A DNA stretch of 64,000 nt from the NCBI GenBank assembly GCA_958299035.1, contig CATQJL010000316.1:43459585-43523584 (forward strand). Direction: 5' to 3'. A program made the translations under genes and the position numbers. Each line of letters begins with the position of its first letter. Position 1 is the first letter of the stretch. Of the stretch, positions 23,039 through 33,972 are shown in pieces. The notes beneath the pieces are model-generated. The model did not search any database and was not told where the DNA came from. It worked only from the letters and a program-made list of their open reading frames with translations. The DNA comes from Cylicocyclus nassatus. Lineage: Eukaryota; Nematoda; Chromadorea; Rhabditida; Strongylidae.

Positions 23039-23511
23039 ATGAAGAGCACGCCTTCGAGGAATATTATTGCGATATTGACTATTGTGAAAAGTAACTCTGA
23101 CAGAGCCCGTTACAAGACGGCAATGGATTCGATGGAGTGTTACGCTCTCCAGAACAACTACACATATTTGCAACTTTATGGCGAAAATTTCAAGACCATA
23201 TGTGAACAAAAAGATGTGATTTACTTAGTCCTTCGCATTTTGCAAAACTTTGCAAACCTTCTTTTGTGACAGATTTACTTCCAACGCCACTGCATCGTTG
23301 CTCATATCCTCAGAATTCACCACTACCGTTGGGTGCTGCTATTAGATGCCGACGTTGGTGTCGTTAACGAGAAACGGCAAGAGCTTTTTTACGCTTCTTG
23401 ATTCCACATTTCTCTTTCTTCCAGAAGATTGGAGGAGTATATCAAAGAAGAAGCCGACATCATTCTTTACGACAGATTTCTCAGTTTTCAAGTGGCAGCA
23501 GGTCTATAGCC
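23039..23511 (+). CDS. DUF273 glycosyltransferase-like gene, exons 1-3
   Basis: Exon 1 23039-23215, exon 2 23273-23376, exon 3 23425-23511. Spliced, these read NIIAILTIVKSNS..., then YFQRHCIVAHIL, then LLLDADVGVVNEKRR and ADIILYDRF, ending in VAAG. DUF273 is a nematode family with a DxD motif and similarity to GT-A sugar transferases; DAD here is the likely metal/nucleotide-sugar site. Intron 1 is GT-AG and 57 bp; intron 2 is best read as GC-AG (gcaagag...ttccag, 48 bp), which gives KRRLEEYI as in relatives. The ATG at 23039 follows ttaccag/ac, fitting either a trans-splice site or an internal exon; the signal anchor usual for Golgi enzymes is not seen. Exon 3 ends in phase 1 (donor g/gtctat) and continues at 40428. 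Confidence 0.8.
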
Positions 23512-23875
23512 CTCTTACAATGGAAAAATACTAAGTGATTGTCTCCAAGGGCAAGCCATGTACCAGCATAGTTTTTTGCGGTATGCTAAAAGCATATCTG
23601 CGTTTGATATAGGTTTGCGTTTTTGTGTGAGTGTTTACGACGGTTTTTCCGAAGTTTCCACAGCCTAACTTGAGTGCGAGTCTCGCATTTAGTGATAATG
23701 GCAAGGTGGGGTAGTGGATAGTGTGTTATAGATCTAGGCACCTGTTGGTTATAGCGGAAATATTCTACTAACTCAGACACTCGTACCGGCCGGCGACCGA
23801 CGGAAATCGCTTTCCTGCCGGGGGCTTCCTTCCCTTTGCCACGGCGCGGGAAGCGACGGAGTTCAAATAGTACAT

Positions 23876-24164
23876 CTCAGGTAATCGCGGGGGGCAGGCG
23901 GGCACCGGAAAAATAGATGGCTGATTTCTTGCACCCCGCTCGCGGATTTTTTGAAAAGCAATCACGACTTTTCGGGACGCCGCTTGCGGAGTTCTCGATT
24001 CCTCAGAGATTAAGCAATATATCTGCGATAGATGAAAGCGAAAAAAGATTTAACAGGCGGTCTTTCAAATCTCGCTGTACATTTTCCTGAAATTTGCGAG
24101 CGGAATGCGAAATTCCAGCAACGCGTATTTTCCGGCGCTCGCCTGTCCCCGGCGTTTGTCTGAG
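23876..24164. mobile_element. CTCAGAC-type palindromic MITE, copy A
   Basis: Ends CTCAGGTAATCGCGGGGGGC and GGCGTTTGTCTGAG, flanked by AT on both sides (23874-23875, 24165-24166). Shares gcaggcgggcaccgg and cgctcgcggattttt with copies B-D. Lies in the first giant intron of the DUF273 gene. Non-coding. Confidence 0.8.
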
Positions 24165-24166
24165 AT

Positions 24167-24942
24167 GTTGTACCTTGTAAGCCCAAGCAAAGCTCGCCTT
24201 ACAGTCTGTCCCAATTGGGATCAGGCGGAAACGCAAATGTATATTTGTGTGCTCGCACGCTAGCAGATTGCGCTGCATTTGCGCACTGTCCGAGAGAAAA
24301 AATAGATAGAAGAGGATGCAGACAAGCAAGCCAAAAATGTAATTCAAATCTTAGCGATGCGGACCTTCAGCCATAACAATTTTGGCCTCATTGGTTGCGA
24401 CAGACTGTATTATTTTTTTCTTTTTTTATTGATCGCAGCTAATCTACTTCGTTCTGGTTTTGTTCATGTAATTGTACTTCTGAATAGATGTAACGCGTAC
24501 TGTGCTGTTACATTTGGTTTTTAATTAATGTAGTTTTATCTTTGCCACACCTTTTACTTTTCAAAGTTAAAGAAAAAGTCAACAGCAAGGTGTTTTCCGT
24601 AAACTTGTCTTCATTATGCTTGCCTGGATGGCGGAAAAGAAGTAACATTGCGGTTAAAACATGCCGGCTGCGACGCCTTAAGTTTGTTTCGCGTAAACTA
24701 TTGATTGATTCAAAAGATCAAAGACATGTTTACAATGTGTCATGAAACAAGTTTGATATCATGGTGTTCGAAATTTAGTTTTTATAATTTACAAAGGATT
24801 GGTCAAAATTCAAAGTGGCCAATCCCAGCAAGTCGTACACTCATGAACACTCCATGGAAAGCTGATTCCATATCTGTCTTCATCTGCTTATCGGTCCTTC
24901 TACACGATAAAAACGTGTTTCCCCTTTACGAGAAGTGAAGGT
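24167..24942. other. Intron DNA, no supported feature
   Basis: No exon or repeat recognised in this part of the 16.9-kb intron. Confidence 0.4.
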
Positions 24943-25030
24943 GGACGCATGGTGCAGTGGTGTACAGATCCATAGAACCATGCCTCTCTTTTTTGTTTGC
25001 AAGTTCGATTCCTTATGTTTTTCATTTTTT
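24943..25030 (+). mobile_element. tRNA-derived SINE-like head
   Basis: A box-A-like TGGTGCAGTGG (24949-24959) and box-B-like GTTCGATTC (25003-25011) lie at internal pol III promoter spacing, followed by a T-rich tail. There is no good cloverleaf, so this is a SINE head or decayed tRNA rather than a tRNA gene. Only one copy is visible here. Confidence 0.4.
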
Positions 25031-25739
25031 TGCAACCCAACCCTAAGATTTGTATTATTAGCACAAATCCAGGATCTTTCCGCACTCCCTCTCATAATTG
25101 CTTTCCACCCAATCATATAGGACTTTGTACTTTTAGAACTGAACTCAACACATTTTATATTATTGAGCATTCCGTTATTGCCTTCCATAAATTTTCACTA
25201 TGAGCTTTATCCAATTCACGCAAAATTTTGAAAAATAATATAGATATTGGAGAAGATGAATAGCAAAGAAGTAGTAAGCAAAAGGAATCGAATTAGAAAC
25301 AAAAACTGAAGCTTTCTTGTATGAGCCTGCAGATATACTACTCTAAGCGCCCACATTATCCTCTTTTGGGGGCGACACAAATCTATGACCAGGTCCATAA
25401 ATTTGTGTAGAAGAACATTAAGGAAATTCAGAAAACGGATATGTAACCAGCCTTTTATGAAGTGTTTAACGGTATACAGCTTTCTGGGATTGGCCACTTC
25501 GAATTTTAAACATTCTCTTGTCAGCATACCTTCGATAGCCTGGCAGGGCGTCAAAGATGAAGGTTGTTTGAATGCTGTCCTTCATGCTTTTATAAAGAAT
25601 TAAAGAAGGAAGAAGACGCAAAACAAATAGTTATAGCAAAAGAAACTCTTAAAAACGGGATTAAAACGCTGCAATGAGTTTGAAATCCTTCACCGGGCGG
25701 TACCTTGAAGTGCGGGTTTCCGCTTTAGGACCAGGCGGT

Positions 25740-25905
25740 CCACAACCTTGGAAAAAAACAAAGCTTTTTTCGTTTTTGACTGTTTTGAAGAAAATGACCA
25801 TATTTTGAAAAAATCTGGCTCTGGAGCAAAAACCCGCATTTCAGAAGCCGCCAATACAGGATCAGGCTGCCACAACCTTGGAAAAAAGCAAAGCTGTTTT
25901 TTCTT
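25740..25905 (+). repeat. Direct repeat with 130-bp period
   Basis: ccacaaccttggaaaaaa(a/g)c and the following aaagct recur at 25740 and 25870, with related intervening sequence. Nothing else was recognised between 25031 and 26732. Confidence 0.55.
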
Positions 25906-26732
25906 CCGTGGCTGTTTCAGAAATAACCATTTCCTTAAAGTAGTGATTATCAAGAAGAAGGTAAACAAGATTAGAATTAGTTATGAGAAAGCAGAGTTTC
26001 TTTGTGACTATGTCGAAATGCACGTCAAAACCAGTTCTAGTTTTTGATGGGTCCTTCAAGTTCCTGTTTTTTGGGGACGTCGTCTGGATTTTGTGCCCAC
26101 TATTCTGAGCAATAATCGCCCAAGCTGAAAGAAATAACTGCAAAAACACTGAAAGGAAACATGGTAAAAAAACTCACCTTTCACGATTTTCACAAAAAAA
26201 TCCTTCAGAATAGAAAAGTAAGCTTTGCGCGTCCCTACCTTATAAGCAGAAGCAAGATCTGTCAAATGCACGAAAAAACCGCGTAATTAGAGTCCGACTA
26301 GATTAAAAACAAGAGATTTTCGAGGACGTGGTTTTGCCATTCTTCTCGTCCAAAACAAAAATTTGCAATCATTTTAATACAGTTATGTTCTTAACATCCT
26401 GGACTTCGCCTCGGATCACTTCTGTTTGCTATTCAGGTAAGGGTTGTGTTGTTTTGTGTCGCTCAAAACGAAAGTTACGAGAGTACATGGCTCTATGTAT
26501 CAAGGGTATGCTTGCCAGTGTGATCGTGATTATGCAACCAGAAAACACTTGTTCGAACTTTGGACTATGGACTTTTTGACTAACAACATCAAATACTCTT
26601 ATCAATTATGTCTTCATGCATGCTAATTATCTTTCTCTGTACATATTATCTACAGATGCGTGTGTTGGAAACTAATTCATTTTCCCTGCATATTTGGCAG
26701 TCGTTTGCTTATGGGTGATGTGTAAACTCTAA

Positions 26733-27724
26733 GGGCCGCATGCACTAACATGGCCGCGGGGAGGGGATCGCAGCTTGAAAGAAAGCTTCATATTTCGAAA
26801 CTCCAGATACTTGGATATCACGTTGTGTACCTATCCGTAAGCCGTACGAACCGCATTTTCCAGCTTTTGTATGATCCCTGATGATCCCCGGCGCTTTTCT
26901 TTAACAAATTGACGACCATGCAGAATTTTAGTTGTCTACCTTTTGGGACCACGGCCTTTTTACGGACCAGCCCACTTTTTCAACTATAACTACGCATACT
27001 GCCATCTATAGTACACTACAGTAGATCTGAAAGGCTGACAAGGAAGTTAGAAGTCATCTCTAGATTCTATGCAAAAGAAAGCTCATGCAGTTAGTTTATT
27101 TCAGGATAGTAGTCATACCAAAGTTCAAGCCTTGACACACATGGTGTGTCAAGCGGTCCCACGCGGTAGTCATTTCTTGACACACCATGTGTGTCAAGCA
27201 GTCGTCAATATGTTAAAGTTATTTTTCTTTCTCCGAAGTTAACGAAAAACTTCCAAAGGTGTGCAGATCATCTAACCCAACAGTGCTAAGTGCTAAGCAT
27301 GTTGCTGATAAGAACAAATGATGTTTTGAAGTCATGAAATTTTCGATGATCCACAGATCGAAATTTGGGTATACCGAAAAATTCGATTTTTCAAAAATTC
27401 ATTTGTTCTCATCAGCAACATGCTTAGCACTGTTGTGTTAGATGTTCAGTATAACTTTGGAAGGTTTTCGTTAACTTCGAGAAAGAAAAATGACTTTGAA
27501 GAATAGATGTTCGTCCCCCAGGGATCATCAGGGGATCCTACAAAAAGTTGGGAAATGCGGCTTGTACAGCTTCTCGCTTCTGCTCAATATGTTCATTGAA
27601 GTTTGGTGGGAGTACTTACGGACAGGTAGACAGCGTGAAATCCAGATATCGGAGCTTCAGGATATGAAACTTTCTTCTGAAGCTGCGATCCCCTCCCCAA
27701 CGGAAATGTTAGTGCATGCGGCCC
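26733..27724. mobile_element. Harbinger-like foldback MITE, TAA duplication
   Basis: Ends GGGCCGCATGCACTAACAT and ATGTTAGTGCATGCGGCCC, flanked by TAA at 26730-26732 and 27725-27727. PIF/Harbinger elements make TWA duplications and often start with GGG. The arms extend inwards ('ggggaggggatcgcag', 'gatcatc') and a second hairpin occupies the centre (about 27220-27500). No transposase frame. Confidence 0.75.
27131..27198. repeat. Paired 23-bp palindromes
   Basis: cttgacacac-atg-gtgtgtcaag (27131-27153) and cttgacacac-cat-gtgtgtcaag (27176-27198) are each near-perfect hairpins and are also inverted copies of one another. They sit inside the Harbinger-like element. Confidence 0.85.
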
Positions 27725-27727
27725 TAA

Positions 27728-28869
27728 GGCTGCGTTCATACTGAACTCAAAGTCCGGGAGCAGTCTCAGCACAACGCTTAGTTTGAACAATGTGCTGGAA
27801 CTGTCCCCGGACTTCGGGATCAGTATGAAAGCAGCTTAAATGGCGAATGCATTCTCATCTATCCTTTGACTGAAACCAAAAATGGTGAGTGGTGCAAAAA
27901 GATCATTGATTGAGTGTCTAATGCTGTCGCTTATGCTTTTGGCTTTGCTTCACTTACAGATACGAAGCGACTCCGTGCGTAAATAAGTTCTGTAATCATG
28001 ATATTGGAACCATTTGTTCAGCTTTTCTTATTTGCAGATTGCTCCCGATGCAATACAGCTTTGCGCGGCTTATCGGGTACATGTGAGCAAGAAAGTTGCA
28101 ATAAAATGCTTTTCTTACGCTACCCTCCCTCGTGAAATTTTCTGTCCCAGTGACTTTGTCTTGTAATCGACGGTCACATCTGCGCTTAACACCTTTTGTT
28201 CTTCTTTTAGACAGATGTTTTGCCAGATAATTTGAATTTCCCTGGCAATTTGAAAGGAAGAGGGTGAGTTTAAGCCTGAATTGTTTCAATGTTCAAAAAA
28301 GCTTCACATACATCAGCAGAATTTTTAATTATTTGAAGCCATTGGTAATTAGTGGTTTCGGTCATGCACCGCGAGCCGCGCGAACTCGGAGGGAAAAACG
28401 GTCAAAACTTCTCATACCACTTTCTACCGGAACGAGTATAACTCCAGCATGAAGAGTGTGTACATGTGTTACTTATGAAAAGGTCACGGTTACTTGTCAT
28501 TCTTCCTTTGCTAGTTACAAGAAGAAGATATGTTGGAAGTTAAAACGACCAAACATTCAATTTATTTTTTTGCTGTAGCTATAATCATTATAGCTATAAC
28601 AGCTATAATCACTTGCGCATGACTTGCACGCTCATTGACCTGACTTATTTCGTTATCATCGTTCACGTATTTGTTTGGGAAGGAAAGGGTGCTTTTATAT
28701 CTCGCCGGCAGCTGCCGCTAGCCGCCGTAGCCATTTTTACGCACTAGGCCAGCATTCCAAGCCATTTCCGAAAAGTTAAAGGATTATGCTATTCGTCACA
28801 AACATGCCGAATAAACCCATAAAACAGGTTTGAGTAAGATGTGTAGTTTCGATGTTGGTACGGATAGTA
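27728..28869. other. Intron DNA, no supported feature
   Basis: Only small palindromic AT words (agctataatcattatagct at about 28578) and a short ORF without homology at 28264-28452. Confidence 0.4.
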
Positions 28870-29842
28870 TTAGGTTGACGCATAATTCCTGCACCAAAAT
28901 AGGTACAGACCGCAATAACTCGGAATAATCTTATATCCCAAATAGGATTCGATATATTATTAGATAGAGCAAACCTAGCTCTACAAGGTAGTGCTTAAAG
29001 TATTGCAGCAGCTTTGATACAAGCGAAGATTGAAGCCAAAAACAAAGAAGATCCAAGCACCCCAAAAAACCAAGAAAAAATTGGAAGTCAGTTCAGAAAA
29101 ATCCTCCAAAATTCCTAACATGCTCATGCATTGTCATTTCGTATAAGACATCTTTTTATGCAGTTGCTGTAATTTTTCTCAGCTAGAAATTACGAAAACG
29201 AAGTTTTTCATGTTTTTCCCTAAACAATGCTGAGGTGTTCTAGCACTGGCAGTTGTATACTATAGAGCCTTAGAAGAGTAAATGTGAATTTTCAGCTTTT
29301 TACAGCAGCTGGTTTACGAGAAATATCGAATTTTTGGCAACCAGGCAAGAAAAATTCGGATGAAGAGAGCTAGATTCGTCATTTCTCGTGAACTAGCAGT
29401 TCTAGAAAGCTGAAAATGTAACGTTTTACTACTAACGGCATGTACTATATGACTGTTAGTGCTAGAACATCTCAGCACTAATTTGGCAAAAACATGAAAA
29501 ACTTCGTTTTCTCATCATCTAGATGAGAAAAAATACAGCAACCGCATACATATATGTCTTACGTGGAATGTCTACGCGTAAGCAAGAAAGAAATTTTGGA
29601 GGAGCTTTTTGAACGAAGTTACAATTTTGTTTTGATTGGTCTTAAGGTTTTCGGACGCATGGTTTTTTTTCAGTTTTCGGCTCAAAACTTCGCGTGGATC
29701 AAAGCTGGTGTAGATATTTGAGCACTATCTTGTAGAGCTAGGTTTGCGCTATCTAATGATATATGGAATTCTATTTGGGATATAGTATTATTCCGAGTTA
29801 TTGCGGTCTGTCCTTTTGTGCAGGAATTATGGATCAACCTAA
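28870..29842. mobile_element. TTAGG-type foldback MITE, 973 bp
   Basis: Ends TTAGGTTGACGCATAATTCC and GGAATTATGGATCAACCTAA, flanked by TA (28868-28869, 29843-29844). The whole element folds back: 'accgcaataactcggaataat', 'agcaaacctagctctaca' and 'ctagcact' recur inverted around 29345. Family of 9066-9564 and 53000-53879. Confidence 0.8.
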
Positions 29843-29844
29843 TA

Positions 29845-30142
29845 GAAAAGTGCCCAAAACGGTTAGCGGATGCTGCCGGCGCGGTATAAAGGCAAAGCAC
29901 TTGAAAGTTACTCAGTCTGATCTTTGAAGAATCACACATATCATGCAACAGCATGACCACCTGATGTCTATACCGCAATGCAGTAAGTCAATTATATTGC
30001 AAAGCCTGCACAAAAAGACCCATTAGCTCTTTTTGGACCAGCGCTTTTGAAATCACGTTTCAAGCCGATTCAAACTTATTAGGACGGTGCAGAGTTTTTT
30101 TGCTTTAGACTCACTTAGAATTCTTATGGTGGCAATATTAAC
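29845..30142. other. Intron DNA, no supported feature
   Basis: Short spacer between two elements; nothing recognised. Confidence 0.4.
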
Positions 30143-31305
30143 CAGGGTCAAGCAAGAGGTGTGTGTGGCACACGATCTCTGGTCATGACCCCCCCTCCCC
30201 ATTATTGCTGTCCCAGTAAGACCCCATGAACTATATACCTAAAATAGCATTACTTGAAGGCCCCTGTCAAACTAAACGGGAACATATCCATAAACAATTA
30301 ACCCCTCTAGACAATGTTTGAGCGAATTCTGGAGTTTCAAGATACTGGGTCACCTAGTGAAATCGCCATTTTCCAGCACGATTGACTTTGTTTCAAACGT
30401 GAAGTAGTTGGCTGTCTTCGCACTCAAAACAAAGCACTACTCCTTCTTTGGCCACTTCAGAAATCTCGCTTCAAAAGACCCCCAACTTTGGAATTAGAAG
30501 CCAACCAAAATCTTGTTTTTTCTATTTTTCGCTCTTAATGGCTGTGCTTCCACCAAATATTACCCAGAGCTAAGAAGACGAATCAGACTTATATCAATGC
30601 TATGAAATCTGCGGAGTCTAGGCCATCGATTCAATAAATAACCCTCGCTAAGAATGCTTTTCTGATATAGTTAATGGGGTGTGGCACCAATTCTAAAAAG
30701 CTGTGGCTGCCACTGTTTTTTAAGGGTGGTGCCACACCCCATTAACTTACCTTAAAACCGATCAAATAGCTGCGTTCTTATATCGTTGTTACTGCTTTAC
30801 CTTCTTCTTTACATAGCAGAAATTTCAAATGAGAACGTTTCTTCAAGAGCAAGATATAATCGTTTTTCTTTACCTATGCAAATGTAAAATACTGGTAAAA
30901 TACTGCAAAAATTTTGGGATACGGTGACATGCTATGTCTGCGCTACTACGTGAATCGCAAGGGAAGGCGACAAGAATGTATATATTCGATAGTCTAAGCC
31001 TCGTAATCTACAATAAAGTGATTAGAGCCTGATTTCTTATCTAGAAGATATTGAAAACGAAAAATGGAACAAAAAAAATTTTGGCTTGCTCTTAATTCCT
31101 CAATCTGGAGGTCATTTGAAGTAGGATTCCTAATGTGAGCAAAGAAATACTAGTTCTTTGTATTAAGCGCAATAAGAAGCAGTTAACTTACCTTTGAAAA
31201 AAAGTAACATGTTTGAGAACGACCATCTCACTTGGTGGCCCTGTATTTGGAAGCCTCAGAATTCGAAAATTGGATCACAGGGGTTATTTTACTTACTAAT
31301 TGCAA
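30143..31305. mobile_element. hAT-like foldback element, right end lost
   Basis: Starts CAGGGTCAAGCAAGAGGTGT and follows the 10558-11729 element throughout ('aacccct..agac', 'gcgaattctgga', 'cactactccttctttg', central 'gttaatggggtgtggcac' hairpin near 30670-30745). Its outer right terminus is missing: similarity stops near 31305 and no target duplication is seen. Confidence 0.7.
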
Positions 31306-32599
31306 AACGATGCTCTTAAGCTTTATAGATCTTTGATTATGCTTACTGTACGTATACGATAATGGGTCAAACATCAATGTGCTAGTATTTTGCATGACGG
31401 GCCTATTTGACATTGTTAACGAATATTTATTGAATGCACAAGAAGTGCGCCTATCATAAAACAGCAGAAAAACTGAGTAATAGTCAGTAAGGAAAAAGAA
31501 GAAAGAAAACCACTAAATCTAGACAGAAACTTGAAATCAGTGCTGGTAAAAAATCACAAGCAACACTCATTCGGGAACGTATGAGAACCAGAATGATACC
31601 ACCCAACAAAGAATGATATCGAGATTATAGCATCCAAAATTGACTACCTTAGCTACCATTATATCGTTGGTTAGTGAAAACTGTCAGATGCCAATGTGTT
31701 TTTGAGCATGAGCCTTGAAGATAGGCTTATACTTGTATTTACACGGAAGGCACCCACTGAGTGGGTGGTAAAGTTGAGAGTGAGAGGCATAAGTGTACCA
31801 TGGCGATTCGAACTTTCGATTTCGGTTAATGAAAATTTGAAATGAAAGAGTGAGACCAAGGCGAATGGGCGAAACCATGCATACCTCAGTTGATCAACTG
31901 AGCTCACGCTAATTACTGCATATTGTGAGGCATTATCTGCAATACATAACTAGCCTCCAAATATCACCTTATGGTAGCATAACTCTTTTCACGTAATATT
32001 CCCTACTATTTTGATTAGAGATTGATATGAGAGGGTGAAACCGAGGCGAATGGGCGAAACCATGCGTACCTCGCTGAACTCATGAAAGCTCACCCAGCTT
32101 ATAACGTCGAAAGCAGTGGTGGAGTGCTGTAAATACTCAAGTAAGTGGATGTTTGTAGGGTAGTCAAGTTTCTGCCGTAATCTGATCAGCACAAAAAGTC
32201 CGGTGGAATCATTTTGAACTGGCCAAGCAAAAAAAAACTAAAAATAGTTGGTATCAATCATAATCAGCGTTTTGTTTCTGTCACTTTCTGATAGTAGTAT
32301 ACAGTAGATAATCGATATATTTACGAATTTCTGCTGCAGAAAGTGAAACGCCACGTAACCTCTTTTGCAAAATAGCTAGCAAGTCAATCAAGATGAATTC
32401 GATATTGAAGAGCGCCATTTCACAGTGCAATAACATAGATGTAGCAGCATCAAAGAGAAAAGCGGTAACTGAAACAAAAGTTTGAAACTTAGTCTAAAAG
32501 TTCAACAATGAAAACTGAGTGTCAGCTCTCAAAAACTTAGTCCTGAAGGAGAGCTTGAGTTCAGCGAACACATCACTTCCATAGGCAACTGCTGAAACC
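31306..32599. other. Intron DNA with a diverged direct repeat
   Basis: The word aggcgaatgggcgaaaccatgc recurs at about 31859 and 32043 with related flanks. On the minus strand a box-B-like GTTCGAATC near 31810 hints at a decayed SINE. No gene recognised. Confidence 0.3.
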
Positions 32600-33108
32600 A
32601 TCTGGCAAATCTGCAGATCATGTTATTGTACATTTTCGAAAAATTGTGCTTTTTATTTTTGGGTAATGCAAGTTGCCTCTCGACCTTTCACTAACAGGCA
32701 TGTACATCCAATATTTGCTTGCCTTCAATCTATATTCACCTCTTAAAACTTTGAAACAAAACACTAAATCTGAAATTTTACGACGATTTGAAAGGCTTTG
32801 CAGATTGAACATTCTTAGACGAGTTTTATAACCTGGAAGATTTTTGTCAGAATGGATTCGCTTGTACAAAAGACGCGTAAAGGTTTTTTGCATTTTTTCC
32901 AGTTTACAGATTTCTTTTTCTCGTGCAGGATTCCAAACTGGACTACAGTATTCAAGATGAGGGCGAACAAGTGCTTTGTATAGACTCGTCAACAGAATAG
33001 GCGAGCTACTCCTTATTGTGCGAATAAATACAAACAAGGAAATGTACGCTTTTAACAGCAGCATCGATGTGTTTAGAAAACTTAAGTCTGGCGTAACGTA
33101 TACTCCTA

Positions 33109-33426
33109 CTCAGACAATCGCCGGGGGCAGGCGGGCACCGGAAAAATAGATTGCTGATCTCTTGCACCCCGCTCGCGGATTTTTTGGAAAGCAATCAGGA
33201 CTTTTCGAAAGACCGCTTGCTGAGTTCTCGATTCCTCAGAGATTCAGCAATATATCTGCAAAAGATAAGAGCGAAAAAATTCAACAGGCGGTCTCTCAAA
33301 AATCCGCTGACTCAGCAAGCGGTCTTCCGAGAAGTCCTGATTGCTTTGCAAAAAATCCGCGAGCGGGGTGCAAGAAAACAGCAATCTATTTTTTCGGTGC
33401 CCGCCTGCCCCCGGCGATTGTCTGAG
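33109..33426. mobile_element. CTCAGAC-type palindromic MITE, copy B
   Basis: Ends CTCAGACAATCGCCGGGGGC and GCCCCCGGCGATTGTCTGAG, arms of roughly 150 bp, flanked by TA on both sides (33107-33108, 33427-33428). Inserted in the LINE RT reading frame; deleting it with one TA rebuilds the frame. Confidence 0.9.
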
Positions 33427-33870
33427 TAAGTCCCTAGCTGAGCCGCATGATCCCAGCAGACATTGTCAACCACATAAGTACCAGCACAGCCATTACTTAT
33501 GTGCAGTACGCAACTCTTATCAAGATTAAAGGTTAAATTCCAAGACGAAGCCCATCTCACTAATTTGTCGAGGGATAGTTGTAAGACTGCACCTCAAAAC
33601 GATCTTCCACCATAAATTCCATATACTTTTATGTCATCAGCATACATACATTTGAACCTTTACTTTCTGTGAGGTGCGAAGCAGGGACTGTAATTCCAAA
33701 GTATACAAAACAAAGGGGATAGGCGATAAAACTCCTCCTTGAGGACACCGTTCGTGCAACAATAAGTTTTTGAGTGATTGTCCTGAACTTTAACGGTCAT
33801 GTAACGATCGTGCAAGTAAGATGTAAACCAGGACAAAAGCGGGCCATCAATGCCTATCGTCCTGAGTTTA

Positions 33871-33972
33871 TGCAGTAACATATCGTGACAAACTCTATCA
33901 AATGCTTTTGATAGAGTTTGTCACGATATGTTACTGCATATCGTGACAAACTCTATCAAATGCTTTTGATAG
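33871..33972. repeat. Local hairpin plus direct duplication in the LINE
   Basis: A perfect hairpin (33871-33938, 32-bp arms, loop tgct) is followed at once by a 34-bp direct repeat of its middle (33881-33914 = 33939-33972). It duplicates the codons around SKAFDRVCHD and breaks the frame. It looks like a template-switch scar. Confidence 0.85.

Noticed and set aside
33109..33426. CRISPR-like palindromic repeats
   Set aside because: The palindromes are dispersed MITEs with target duplications in a eukaryotic genome; no regular spacer array exists.
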